Origin: an uncultured Sphingomonadaceae bacterium
GTDB lineage: Bacteria; Pseudomonadota; Alphaproteobacteria; Sphingomonadales; Sphingomonadaceae
Direction of reading: 5' to 3'
Assembly (NCBI GenBank): GCA_947494305.1
Contig: CANLUL010000001.1
Location: 1,116,001 to 1,180,000, forward strand
DNA length: 64,000 bases
In this document: piece by piece, positions 38,159-45,592 of the stretch
Position numbering within the stretch: position 1 is the first letter of the stretch
Layout: each line of letters begins with the position of its first letter
Position numbers and translations under genes: made by a program
Notes under the pieces: model-generated
What the model saw: only the letters and a program-made list of their open reading frames with translations
What the model was told of the DNA's origin: nothing
Database searches by the model: none

Positions 38159-39340
38159 ATGTTCTTTAACTTCATGGATGAACTCCGGGCCGCCGGAATC
38201 AACGCTTCCCTTAAGGAGCACCTGGTGCTTTTGGAAGCGCTCGACAAAGAGGTAATTCGTCGAAGTCCGGAAGAGTTCTACTATCTATCCCGCGCCACCG
38301 TAGTGAAAGACGAAGGTCTGCTAGATCGTTTTGATCAGGTCTTTTCCAAAGTCTTCAAAGGTATCGAGACCTCCTACGGCACGGAAGAAGAAGAGATTCC
38401 TCTTGAATGGCTGAAAGCCGTTGCCGAAAAATATCTTTCCGAAGAAGAAATGGCCGAGATCGAAAAACTCGGCACATGGGAAGAGTTGATGGATACGCTG
38501 AAAGAGCGCCTGGAAGAGCAAGAAAAACGCCATGAAGGTGGTAACAAATGGATCGGTACCGGCGGTACGTCACCCTATGGCAATAGCGGTTATAATCCTG
38601 AAGGTGTACGCATTGGCGGTGAAGGCGGTCAGAAAAAAGCGGTTAAAGTCTGGGATAAACGCGAGTTTGCCAATCTAGACAATACCAAGATGTTGGGCAC
38701 GCGTAACATTAAAGTTGCGCTCCGTCGCTTGCGCAAGTTTGCCCGTGAAGGAGCCCAAGATGAGCTCGATATCCGAAGCACGATTGATGGTACGGCCAAA
38801 AAAGGCTGGCTCGATATTCATATGCGAGCCGAACGGCACAATGCCGTAAAGCTGCTACTTTTCCTTGATGTTGGTGGATCGATGGATCCCTTCATCAAAC
38901 TATGCGAAGAGCTGTTTAGCGCTGCAACCAGTGAATTTAAAAACCTGGAGTTTTTCTACTTTCATAACTGCCCATATGAGGGTGTGTGGAAAGACAACCG
39001 TCGGAGATTTTCCGAGCGCACGCAGATGTGGGATATTCTGCACAAATATGGCCACGACTATAAGTTAATTTTTGTCGGCGATGCCTCAATGAGCCCCTAT
39101 GAAATCACCCATCCAGGCGGTTCTGTGGAACATTTTAACGAAGAAGCCGGTGTGACATGGATGCAGCGACTGACAAACACCTACCCTGCTGCAGCTTGGT
39201 TAAATCCCGTTCCTGAGAAACAATGGGGCTATTCACAAAGCGTCAAGATCATTCGCGAATTGATGAATGATCGTATGTATGGCTTGACGCTAGAGGGCTT
39301 GAGTGATGCGATGAAGGAACTAACCCGCAAACAAGGTTAG
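38159..39340 (+). CDS. VWA-domain protein, CoxE-like partner of MoxR
   Basis: 393 residues, no signal peptide. N terminus MFFNFMDELRAAGINASLKEHLVLLEAL..., an acidic helical middle, a Gly-rich spacer (NKWIGTGGTSPYGNSGYNPEG split), RNIKVALRRLRKFAREGAQDELDIRSTIDGTAKKGWLDI and the VWA domain LLLFLDVGGSMDPF near residue 235, with MIDAS DxGxS. Here the canonical second Gly/Thr pattern is DVGGS, as in CoxE-type proteins. Paired with a MoxR ATPase it probably acts in metal or cofactor loading of an enzyme. It converges with a short reverse gene two bases past its stop. Confidence 0.88.
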   Translation: MFFNFMDELRAAGINASLKEHLVLLEALDKEVIRRSPEEFYYLSRATVVKDEGLLDRFDQVFSKVFKGIETSYGTEEEEIPLEWLKAVAEKYLSEEEMAEIEKLGTWEELMDTLKERLEEQEKRHEGGNKWIGTGGTSPYGNSGYNPEGVRIGGEGGQKKAVKVWDKREFANLDNTKMLGTRNIKVALRRLRKFAREGAQDELDIRSTIDGTAKKGWLDIHMRAERHNAVKLLLFLDVGGSMDPFIKLCEELFSAATSEFKNLEFFYFHNCPYEGVWKDNRRRFSERTQMWDILHKYGHDYKLIFVGDASMSPYEITHPGGSVEHFNEEAGVTWMQRLTNTYPAAAWLNPVPEKQWGYSQSVKIIRELMNDRMYGLTLEGLSDAMKELTRKQG

Positions 39341-39342
39341 CT

Positions 39343-39645
39343 CTAGTCTTCTACAACCAAAAGGGTTTCACCTTCGTATTTTTCAGCAGCGGGTTCAAAT
39401 ATGTCCACTGGCTGGAAATGCTCATCCTCAACTTGCACATCTTTCAATCCGGAGAGTTTGAACGTACCAAGCTTCACTTCACGAGGCGCTTCTCCATCTT
39501 TCTCCAAGGCCACAGCATCTACATATAGCTCATCGTGTCGCGTGTAGACGATATGGGGGGCGAGCCGGAACTGAGTCCGGTTGTAAGTGGCAGCAACGCA
39601 TTTTTTCAACGCCACGCCTTCAAAAAATTCTTTGTTCGGTAACAT
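39343..39645 (-). CDS. Small conserved-looking protein of unknown function
   Basis: 100 residues, predicted as all-beta: KKCVAATYNRTQFRLAPHIVYTRHDELYVDAVALEKDGEAP, VKLGTFKLSGLKDVQVEDEHFQP split by turns, acidic tail LLVVED. The pattern of a basic, Arg/His-rich strand pair and a 'GLKDV' turn recalls small WYL-like or SH3-type folds of regulators, but there is no DNA-binding part. No family can be named. It is a single reverse-strand gene between the convergent VWA gene and namZ; the ATG is at 39645. Confidence 0.6.
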   Translation of the reverse strand: MLPNKEFFEGVALKKCVAATYNRTQFRLAPHIVYTRHDELYVDAVALEKDGEAPREVKLGTFKLSGLKDVQVEDEHFQPVDIFEPAAEKYEGETLLVVED

Positions 39646-39710
39646 GGTTCTAAATTAGCAGGTCTGAATATAAAATCAACAAAAAATGCTGCACTGCAAC
39701 ATAAGAGGTT

Positions 39711-40907
39711 TCAGTAGATCAAATAGTCCCTAAGAGCCTCTCCCCACATGCGTTCATCGGGAGCTGCTATCGATTCAAGGTCATTGGCAATGGAAGAATG
39801 ATTATCGACCCATTCTCGCAGTTGCGGACCGCCATTGATTAGATCAATTGCCAACCTGTCTTCCTCATACTCATAGTGAAAATCACGCCACACTTCATAA
39901 CCGAAATGCACCTTTTTGATTGCCTTGAACACCAAAGCTTGCAACCGCCAAGGTCTGAATTTCGAGTGATCGTAATCCGGACCTTCGGCATGGAATTGGA
40001 TTCCATTGCAAAGCATTCCCTGATGCTTGTGAAACGTGGGCTCAAACCAACATTCACGTAAGGTTACACCTTCCAGCCATTGCGGCGCTTTTCGTCGCAT
40101 CTCGGCAACGACAGCCTTTGCGTCAATATCGGGCGCACCGAACAATTCCAAAGGACGTGTTGTTCCCCTGCCCTCTGACAAAGTCGTGCCTTCCAGCATT
40201 ACGGTCCCCGGATAAGAGCGGGCCATAGCTACATTTGGGGCATTCGGGCTTGGATTGATCCAAACGCGATCTTCGGGCCACCCGAAGCCGGCTCCTTCGG
40301 GTTGCCATCCCTGCATCGCCACAATGTGATAATCGAGATCGAGGTCGAAATAGCTGATAAACCATCGCCCCATTTCACCCATCGTTAATCCGTGCCGCAT
40401 CGGCATGGGAGCGGCGCCAACAAAGCTCTCCCATCCTTCTGCCAGCATCAATCCTTCGATCGGTCGCCCAATTGGGTTTGGCCGATCCAGCACCCAAACT
40501 GACTTACCGTGCTCGGCCGCAGCTTCCATCATATAGCGAAGCGTGGTGATGAACGTGTAAATCCGGCAACCTAAATCCTGCAGGTCAACCAGCAAAACAT
40601 CAAACGTTCCCATCGCTTGTCCGGTTGGTCGTCGCGATTCTCCGTAAAGACTGAAAACGGGAATATCGTGTACCGGATCCGTATAATCATCGGATTCCAC
40701 CATATTGTCCTGCTTGTCGCCGCGCAGGCCATGTTGAGGACCAAAAGCGGCCGTCAGGTTGATATCGTCACACGCTGCAAGAGCATCCATCGAATGCGTT
40801 AGATCCTTCGTAACAGAAGCGGGATGAGCTAAGAGCGCAACGCGTTTCCCTTCCAACGGTTTGCGCAGTGACGCGTCTTCGATCAGACGGTCTATTCCAA
40901 ATTTCAT
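39711..40907 (-). CDS. DUF1343 protein, probable exo-N-acetylmuramidase NamZ
   Basis: 398 residues. Characterised DUF1343 members (NamZ) cleave N-acetylmuramic acid from the non-reducing end of peptidoglycan chains for recycling. Family sequence is clear: FGIDRLIED, ALLAHPASVTKDLTHSMDAL, AAFGPQHGLRGDKQDNM, PVFSLYGESRRPT, DVLLVDLQDLGCRIYTFITTLRYMMEA split, VLDRPNPIGR, GLTMGEMGRWF, FVGAAPMPMRHG, SEGRGTTRPLELFGAP. No signal peptide, so a cytoplasmic role in recycling fits. Its ATG shares one base with the stop of the DOMON-like gene upstream (TAATG), which makes the two a coupled pair. Confidence 0.88.
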   Translation of the reverse strand: MKFGIDRLIEDASLRKPLEGKRVALLAHPASVTKDLTHSMDALAACDDINLTAAFGPQHGLRGDKQDNMVESDDYTDPVHDIPVFSLYGESRRPTGQAMGTFDVLLVDLQDLGCRIYTFITTLRYMMEAAAEHGKSVWVLDRPNPIGRPIEGLMLAEGWESFVGAAPMPMRHGLTMGEMGRWFISYFDLDLDYHIVAMQGWQPEGAGFGWPEDRVWINPSPNAPNVAMARSYPGTVMLEGTTLSEGRGTTRPLELFGAPDIDAKAVVAEMRRKAPQWLEGVTLRECWFEPTFHKHQGMLCNGIQFHAEGPDYDHSKFRPWRLQALVFKAIKKVHFGYEVWRDFHYEYEEDRLAIDLINGGPQLREWVDNHSSIANDLESIAAPDERMWGEALRDYLIY

Positions 40908-41455
40908 TACGATCCGGTTCCTTCAAGCTGATGCACAAAACAATCTCTATTGTGAAAATCAGGATTACCCGAAGGGTGTGCCAAAGCCCATAGAGATTTT
41001 CGACCATTTTTCTCTTCGATCACAGCGGTTATCGACAGTTCCAAACAATCCAGCTCCATTCCAGGGAGTCCCCTTAGATTCAACTCTGCCGAAAGACGAT
41101 AGCTGCCATTGCTCTCCAAAACATCGATAATTGGTTCAGTCATCAATTCTGGATTGCGCATTCCGCGTCGATGGTCTTCAAATGTGTAAACCGCCCATTC
41201 GGTTGACGGCGACAGATTAAATTCCAAATAACCACTTTCATCCTTTGCCCCCACAAAAGCTTCAAAACAGGTTTTTTGCCACAAATAGTCTGTTCTCTTA
41301 GGAGACGTTTTATCTAGGAGTGCCAGTGCGTCTATGTCTCCTGAAACCAAATAAGTCAGCATTAGTCTTCCGCTAGCATCGAACTCAACATCCACGTCAA
41401 TTGCATTGATAGCATCGGCAGGAAAATCGGGATGGTATTTCAATGATAAAGTCAT
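40907..41455 (-). CDS. DOMON-like domain protein
   Basis: 182 residues from ATG at 41455 (the frame is open further upstream, into tyrS territory, but that part is not protein-like). Beta-rich: LKYHPDFPADAINAIDVDVEF, WQKTCFEAFVGAKDESGYLEFNLSPSTEWAVYTFEDHR split by loops, LECLELSITAVIEEKNGRKSLWALAHPSGNPDFH pattern. The 'YWQKTCFEAF..YLEFNLSPS.EW..Y.F..YR..M' core is typical of the alphaproteobacterial DOMON-like family, a sugar- or haem-binding beta sandwich fold. No haem ligands can be asserted. Coupled to namZ, so it may serve the same cell-wall recycling step. Confidence 0.82.
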   Translation of the reverse strand: MTLSLKYHPDFPADAINAIDVDVEFDASGRLMLTYLVSGDIDALALLDKTSPKRTDYLWQKTCFEAFVGAKDESGYLEFNLSPSTEWAVYTFEDHRRGMRNPELMTEPIIDVLESNGSYRLSAELNLRGLPGMELDCLELSITAVIEEKNGRKSLWALAHPSGNPDFHNRDCFVHQLEGTGS

Positions 41456-41493
41456 ATTGCGACTTGGCTCCTCTCCATGTAACGCACCATCCC

Positions 41494-42726
41494 ATGACAG
41501 ATTATCAATCCGACCTCCTGCGCTTACTGAATGATCGCGGCTATATCCACCAATTAACAGATGCAACAGGCCTGGATGCTTTGGCATCTAAACAAGTTGT
41601 GCCTGGATATATTGGATTTGATGCAACCGCCCCCTCGTTGCACGTTGGAAGCCTCGTTCAGATCATGATGCTCCGCCGTTTGCAACAGGCGGGACATAAA
41701 CCAATTGTTCTGATGGGCGGGGGAACGACAAAGGTCGGTGATCCATCTGGTAAAGACGAAAGTCGCAAAATGTTAAGTGCGGCAGATATCGAAGCTAATA
41801 TTGAAAGCATTCGTCGTATTTTTGACAATTTCTTGGCTTTTGGCGATGGACCAGCGGACGCTGTGTTGGTCAACAATGCTGATTGGTTAGATAAACTGAA
41901 TTACGTAGATATGCTGCGCGATATAGGACCGCATTTCACGATCAATCGCATGCTGACATTTGAATCAGTAAAATTGCGCCTAGATCGGGAGCAGCCTCTG
42001 ACTTTTCTCGAATTCAACTACATGATCCTTCAGGCCTATGATTTTCGAGAATTGGCGAATACGCAAGATTGTAAACTGCAACTTGGTGGCTCAGACCAGT
42101 GGGGCAATATCGTGAATGGCATTGAACTGGGTCGACGGATGGATGGCAAACAGCTTTACGGCCTAACAACACCCCTGATAGCAACCGCAGATGGCGGTAA
42201 AATGGGCAAAACTGCCAAAGGTGCCGTGTGGTTGAATGCAGATCAACTCCCTCCTTATGACTACTGGCAATTTTGGCGCAATACGCAAGATGCCGACGTT
42301 GGTCGCTTCTTGCGGTTGTTTACCGACATTGAACTGGGAGAAATCGCACGATTGGAAGCCCTCGAAGGTTCCGAAATCAACGAAGCCAAGAAAGTTTTGG
42401 CCGATGCAGCAACAGCAATGGCACATGGTGAAGGTGCAGCTAAAGATGCAGCAGCGACGGCGCAAAAAACCTTTGAACAGGGACAGGTCGGCGGCGACTT
42501 ACCGGTGTTTGAAACCACAGATGATGAAATATCAATTCTAAACGCGTTAGTCTCTATCGGCTTTTGTGCCTCCAAAGGTGAGGCCAAACGAATGGTGGCT
42601 GGCGGTGGTGCTCGCGTAGATGATGAACAAGTCAAAGATGCCGGTTTTATGGTCTCATTGTCGAATGAGGATAGAAAAATATCAGCCGGGAAGAAAAAGC
42701 ACGGGCTTCTTCGAAAGATCAATTGA
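41494..42726 (+). CDS. tyrS: Tyrosyl-tRNA synthetase
   Basis: 410 residues. Class I synthetase that activates tyrosine and charges tRNA-Tyr. ATG at 41494 gives TDYQSDLLRLLNDRGYIHQ. The HIGH-equivalent is HVGS (50-53) in SLHVGSLVQIMMLRRLQQ; GGGTTKVGDPSGKDESRKM, MLTFESVKLRLDREQPLTFLEFNYMILQAYDF split, QLGGSDQWGNIVNGIEL (tyrosine and AMP pocket) and the KMSKS-equivalent KMGKT follow. A C-terminal S4 RNA-binding domain includes GFCASKGEAKRMVAGGGARVDDEQV. Divergent from the DOMON-like gene by only 38 bp, so their promoters overlap. Confidence 0.97.
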   Translation: MTDYQSDLLRLLNDRGYIHQLTDATGLDALASKQVVPGYIGFDATAPSLHVGSLVQIMMLRRLQQAGHKPIVLMGGGTTKVGDPSGKDESRKMLSAADIEANIESIRRIFDNFLAFGDGPADAVLVNNADWLDKLNYVDMLRDIGPHFTINRMLTFESVKLRLDREQPLTFLEFNYMILQAYDFRELANTQDCKLQLGGSDQWGNIVNGIELGRRMDGKQLYGLTTPLIATADGGKMGKTAKGAVWLNADQLPPYDYWQFWRNTQDADVGRFLRLFTDIELGEIARLEALEGSEINEAKKVLADAATAMAHGEGAAKDAAATAQKTFEQGQVGGDLPVFETTDDEISILNALVSIGFCASKGEAKRMVAGGGARVDDEQVKDAGFMVSLSNEDRKISAGKKKHGLLRKIN

Positions 42727-42783
42727 CCAGTATCAGGCTATTTAAGCATGGCATTCCATACAAACCGCATATATCTTTACCTT

Positions 42784-42797
42784 TTGTTCGGGAACAA
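42784..42797. promoter_or_regulatory. Palindrome upstream of the PilZ gene
   Basis: TTGTTC-GG-GAACAA is a perfect 6-bp inverted repeat centred 48 bp before the PilZ ATG, in the spacer after tyrS. The form fits a dimeric repressor operator, but no known regulator motif is matched. Confidence 0.25.
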
Positions 42798-42838
42798 TGG
42801 TTACATAACTGGTTCAACTCTGATGAGGACCAGCATCG

Positions 42839-43162
42839 ATGCCGAGAGCCGTAGGCCAGCATAATCCAGATCCACGCCGTGCAACACGGTTTCCAGTGGA
42901 CTTCACTACGATTTGCGAAAGCCGCAAAGATGGTGAGTTTAACGTCAAAATGACCAATGTTTCGGCTCATGGCTGTCAATTGGTACATGAAGTTGAATTA
43001 GACAAAGGTGATCGGGTTGTAGTTCGTTTGCCAGTGGCTGGTCGTATTGAAGCCTTCCTTATCTGGAGTCACAATGGCCGTTCAGGCTTTGAATTTGAAC
43101 GGGTTATTCGACAGGACGAGTTCATGGAAATGATCGACAAAATCGGTCATTCCATCGGTTAA
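42839..43162 (+). CDS. PilZ-domain protein, probable cyclic di-GMP effector
   Basis: 107 residues, nearly all one PilZ domain. The two ligand motifs are present: RRATRFPV (RxxxR) near residue 14 and NVSAHGCQL ((D/N)xSxxG) near residue 40, so cyclic di-GMP binding is plausible. Strands VELDKGDRVVVRLPVAGRIEAFLIWSHNGRSGFEF split follow. Single-domain PilZ proteins regulate motility, pili or polysaccharide machinery by docking on partners. It converges with recG, six bp away. The EAL-protein gene at 49 kb could modulate its ligand, though no direct link is shown. Confidence 0.9.
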   Translation: MPRAVGQHNPDPRRATRFPVDFTTICESRKDGEFNVKMTNVSAHGCQLVHEVELDKGDRVVVRLPVAGRIEAFLIWSHNGRSGFEFERVIRQDEFMEMIDKIGHSIG

Positions 43163-43168
43163 ACCCGT

Positions 43169-45226
43169 CTAACCACTGCGTAAAAGCGAAACACCCCAAT
43201 CTTTTTCAAACAAGTAAAGGGCCACCCGCGCCGCTTTGCCGCGTTCGCTGTCCAATCCGCCATCACGATCAAGTAACAACCGCGCATCATCCGTCGCTGT
43301 GCCAATATAGGCTGTCACCTGTTCAGGAGAAGCGACTCTGAAGCCGGCCTCTCCAGATTGCCGGGTGCCCAGTATCTCTCCCGCACCTCGTAGCCTCAAA
43401 TCTTCTTCAGCAATCCGAAAACCATCATTTGTCTCTCTCAAAAGGGACAATCGTGCTCGGGCAGTCTCGCTAAGAACTTCTCCGCGCAGCAATAAACAGT
43501 TGGATTTCTCGCTACCGCGCCCCACGCGACCACGCAATTGATGTAACTGTGCCAAACCAAAACGGTCAGCATGTTCGATAATCATCAAACTCGCATTGGG
43601 TACGTCCACGCCAACTTCGATTACAGTGGTAGCAACCAACAATTTCACCTCGGCACGCTGAAAGCGCTCCATCACTGCGTCTTTTTCAGGCCCTTTCATC
43701 CGGCCATGTACCAATCCTACCTGATCACCGAAACGCTGTTGCAACATCGCGGCACGTTCTTCTGCAGCCGCAAGGTCGCTTTTTTCACTTTCTTCAACCA
43801 ACGGACAAACCCAGTAAGCTTGCCCCTTGCCAGCCAAATGCCGTGCTAGCCCATCCACCACTTCGGACAATCGGTTTTCAGAAATTACCCGTGTTTCAAT
43901 AACTTGCCTCCCTGGAGGAAGTTCATCGATACGGGAAACATCCATCTCGCCAAATTGGCTAAGAGTCAGAGTACGCGGGATAGGCGTAGCGGTCATCGCC
44001 AAAAGATGCGGTGTTTTTTCGGCCTTCTGAGCCAACATTAGTCGCTGGGACACGCCAAATTTATGCTGCTCGTCAATAACGGCCAACGCCAAATTCTTAT
44101 ATTGTACTTTGTCCTGAAATATTGCGTGCGTCCCAACCAAAATATTGATCGATCCATCCGCAAGTCCCATCAAGGTGGCTTCACGAGGCTTCCCTTTGTC
44201 GCGACCGGTAAGAATAGCAATGTTGATGGGTAATCCTGATAAAAGCGTCTGCAGGCTTTCGAAATGTTGCCGCGCTAAGATTTCGGTTGGAGCCAGAAAA
44301 GCCCCCTGATAACCGGCCTCAACAGCATTTAGTAACGCCATAAGAGCTACCAAAGTCTTTCCAGACCCCACATCTCCCTGCAGAAGCCTGAGCATGGGTG
44401 CCGATTGTGCCAAATCGCCTTCAATTTCAGAAATACAACGTTTTTGCGCACCAGTCAGCTCGAACGGCAGCTTCAATTTGTCGCGTAACTCTGCATTGCC
44501 TTGAATAGGCACTCCCTTTTTTCGGCGGTTGCTCGCTTTGACCAACATAAAAGCCAACTGATTTGCGAACAGCTCATCATAGGCCAACCGTTCTTGTGCA
44601 GCCTCGCTATCCTTGCGGTGTAGCGCGATCACACTGTCTTTCCATTTTGACCAGGATTGCCCTACCAATTGGCTTGGTTCAATCCATTCGGGCAATTCTG
44701 GCACCAGTTCCAATGCCTGCTCAATTAGTTGGCTCATGCGTTTATTGCCAAGACCATCTGACAATGGATAGATTGGTTCCACCAAAGCAATCTGACCGCT
44801 CTGCCCTGGCTCAAGAACTTCATCGGGATGAACAATTTGCAGCTCATCACCATAACGTTCGAGCTTACCGGATACGATTTTGGGTTTGTTCAACGGCAGT
44901 AGTTTTTTCGGCCAACCTATATTGCGACCAAAATAGGTAAGGCTGATGTAATTTCCATCCTTGTCGGTCGCTTGAACCCGAAGCGGACTGCGCGGACCGC
45001 CGGACTTATAGTCGACAGGCGTCAGTTCAATGATGATCGTTTCATCAACATCGACTTCATCCAGCACATCGACTCGTTTGCGCTGCATCCAGTAGCTTGG
45101 TTGATGGTACAGAAGATCTTTCACGCGCGTCAGGCGCAATTTCTCAATGGGCTTAGCTAGGGCCTTGCCAACACCTTTAAAAGCAGCGGTTTCGCCAAAT
45201 AATGGATTGAGTATCTCTGGTCGCAT
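43169..45226 (-). CDS. recG: ATP-dependent DNA helicase RecG
   Basis: 685 residues. RecG remodels stalled replication forks and Holliday junctions. N-terminal wedge/OB domain (GVGKALAKPIEKL, DLLYHQPSYWM, DVDETIIIELTPVDY). Superfamily 2 helicase motifs: GDVGSGKTLVALMAL (Walker A ~residue 285), APTEILARQHFESLQ, GTHAIFQDK, DEQHKFGVSQR (~380), TATPIPRTL, then VHGRMKGPEKDAVME, TTVIEVGVDVPNASLM, HQLRGRVGRG and LRGAGEILGTRQSG. The sequence ends LFEKDWGVSLLRSG. Divergent from sdhE by about 65 bp; the recG-sdhE-mfd neighbourhood is conserved in related genomes. Confidence 0.97.
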   Translation of the reverse strand: MRPEILNPLFGETAAFKGVGKALAKPIEKLRLTRVKDLLYHQPSYWMQRKRVDVLDEVDVDETIIIELTPVDYKSGGPRSPLRVQATDKDGNYISLTYFGRNIGWPKKLLPLNKPKIVSGKLERYGDELQIVHPDEVLEPGQSGQIALVEPIYPLSDGLGNKRMSQLIEQALELVPELPEWIEPSQLVGQSWSKWKDSVIALHRKDSEAAQERLAYDELFANQLAFMLVKASNRRKKGVPIQGNAELRDKLKLPFELTGAQKRCISEIEGDLAQSAPMLRLLQGDVGSGKTLVALMALLNAVEAGYQGAFLAPTEILARQHFESLQTLLSGLPINIAILTGRDKGKPREATLMGLADGSINILVGTHAIFQDKVQYKNLALAVIDEQHKFGVSQRLMLAQKAEKTPHLLAMTATPIPRTLTLSQFGEMDVSRIDELPPGRQVIETRVISENRLSEVVDGLARHLAGKGQAYWVCPLVEESEKSDLAAAEERAAMLQQRFGDQVGLVHGRMKGPEKDAVMERFQRAEVKLLVATTVIEVGVDVPNASLMIIEHADRFGLAQLHQLRGRVGRGSEKSNCLLLRGEVLSETARARLSLLRETNDGFRIAEEDLRLRGAGEILGTRQSGEAGFRVASPEQVTAYIGTATDDARLLLDRDGGLDSERGKAARVALYLFEKDWGVSLLRSG

Positions 45227-45293
45227 GTCTATCCGCCTTTATACGCGTGGTAATCGGATTTGCCAGATAAGTTCAAAACCATTGGAGCAAAAA

Positions 45294-45560
45294 ATGGATC
45301 GAGAAATTCGCTTAAAACAGCTCCATTTTAGAGCTTGGCACAGAGGAACACGAGAAGCTGATTTCATGATCGGTGGTTTTTTCGATCGTTACGGGAAAAG
45401 TTGGTCAGAAACGGAACTGAACTGGTTTGATCAATTACTCAATGCTGAGGATGTCGACATCATGGCTTGGGCCATTGGCACACAGCCCGTTCCGCAACAT
45501 TTTCAGGGTGAGCAGATGACCAAAATGCAAAAACTCGACTTCATCAATATCCCCAAATGA
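45294..45560 (+). CDS. sdhE: FAD assembly factor SdhE (DUF339)
   Basis: 88 residues. SdhE helps attach FAD covalently to the flavoprotein subunit of succinate dehydrogenase. The family RGxxE motif is HRGTREADFMIGGFFD; LSETELNWFDQLLNAEDVDIMAW is the second helix pair in family style (here WSETELNWF). ATG at 45294 is chosen with GGAG nine bases before; the frame extends further but without protein character. mfd follows 33 bp downstream on the same strand. Confidence 0.92.
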   Translation: MDREIRLKQLHFRAWHRGTREADFMIGGFFDRYGKSWSETELNWFDQLLNAEDVDIMAWAIGTQPVPQHFQGEQMTKMQKLDFINIPK

Positions 45561-45592
45561 AACTCTATCTTACTCTTAAATATAACGCGTAA

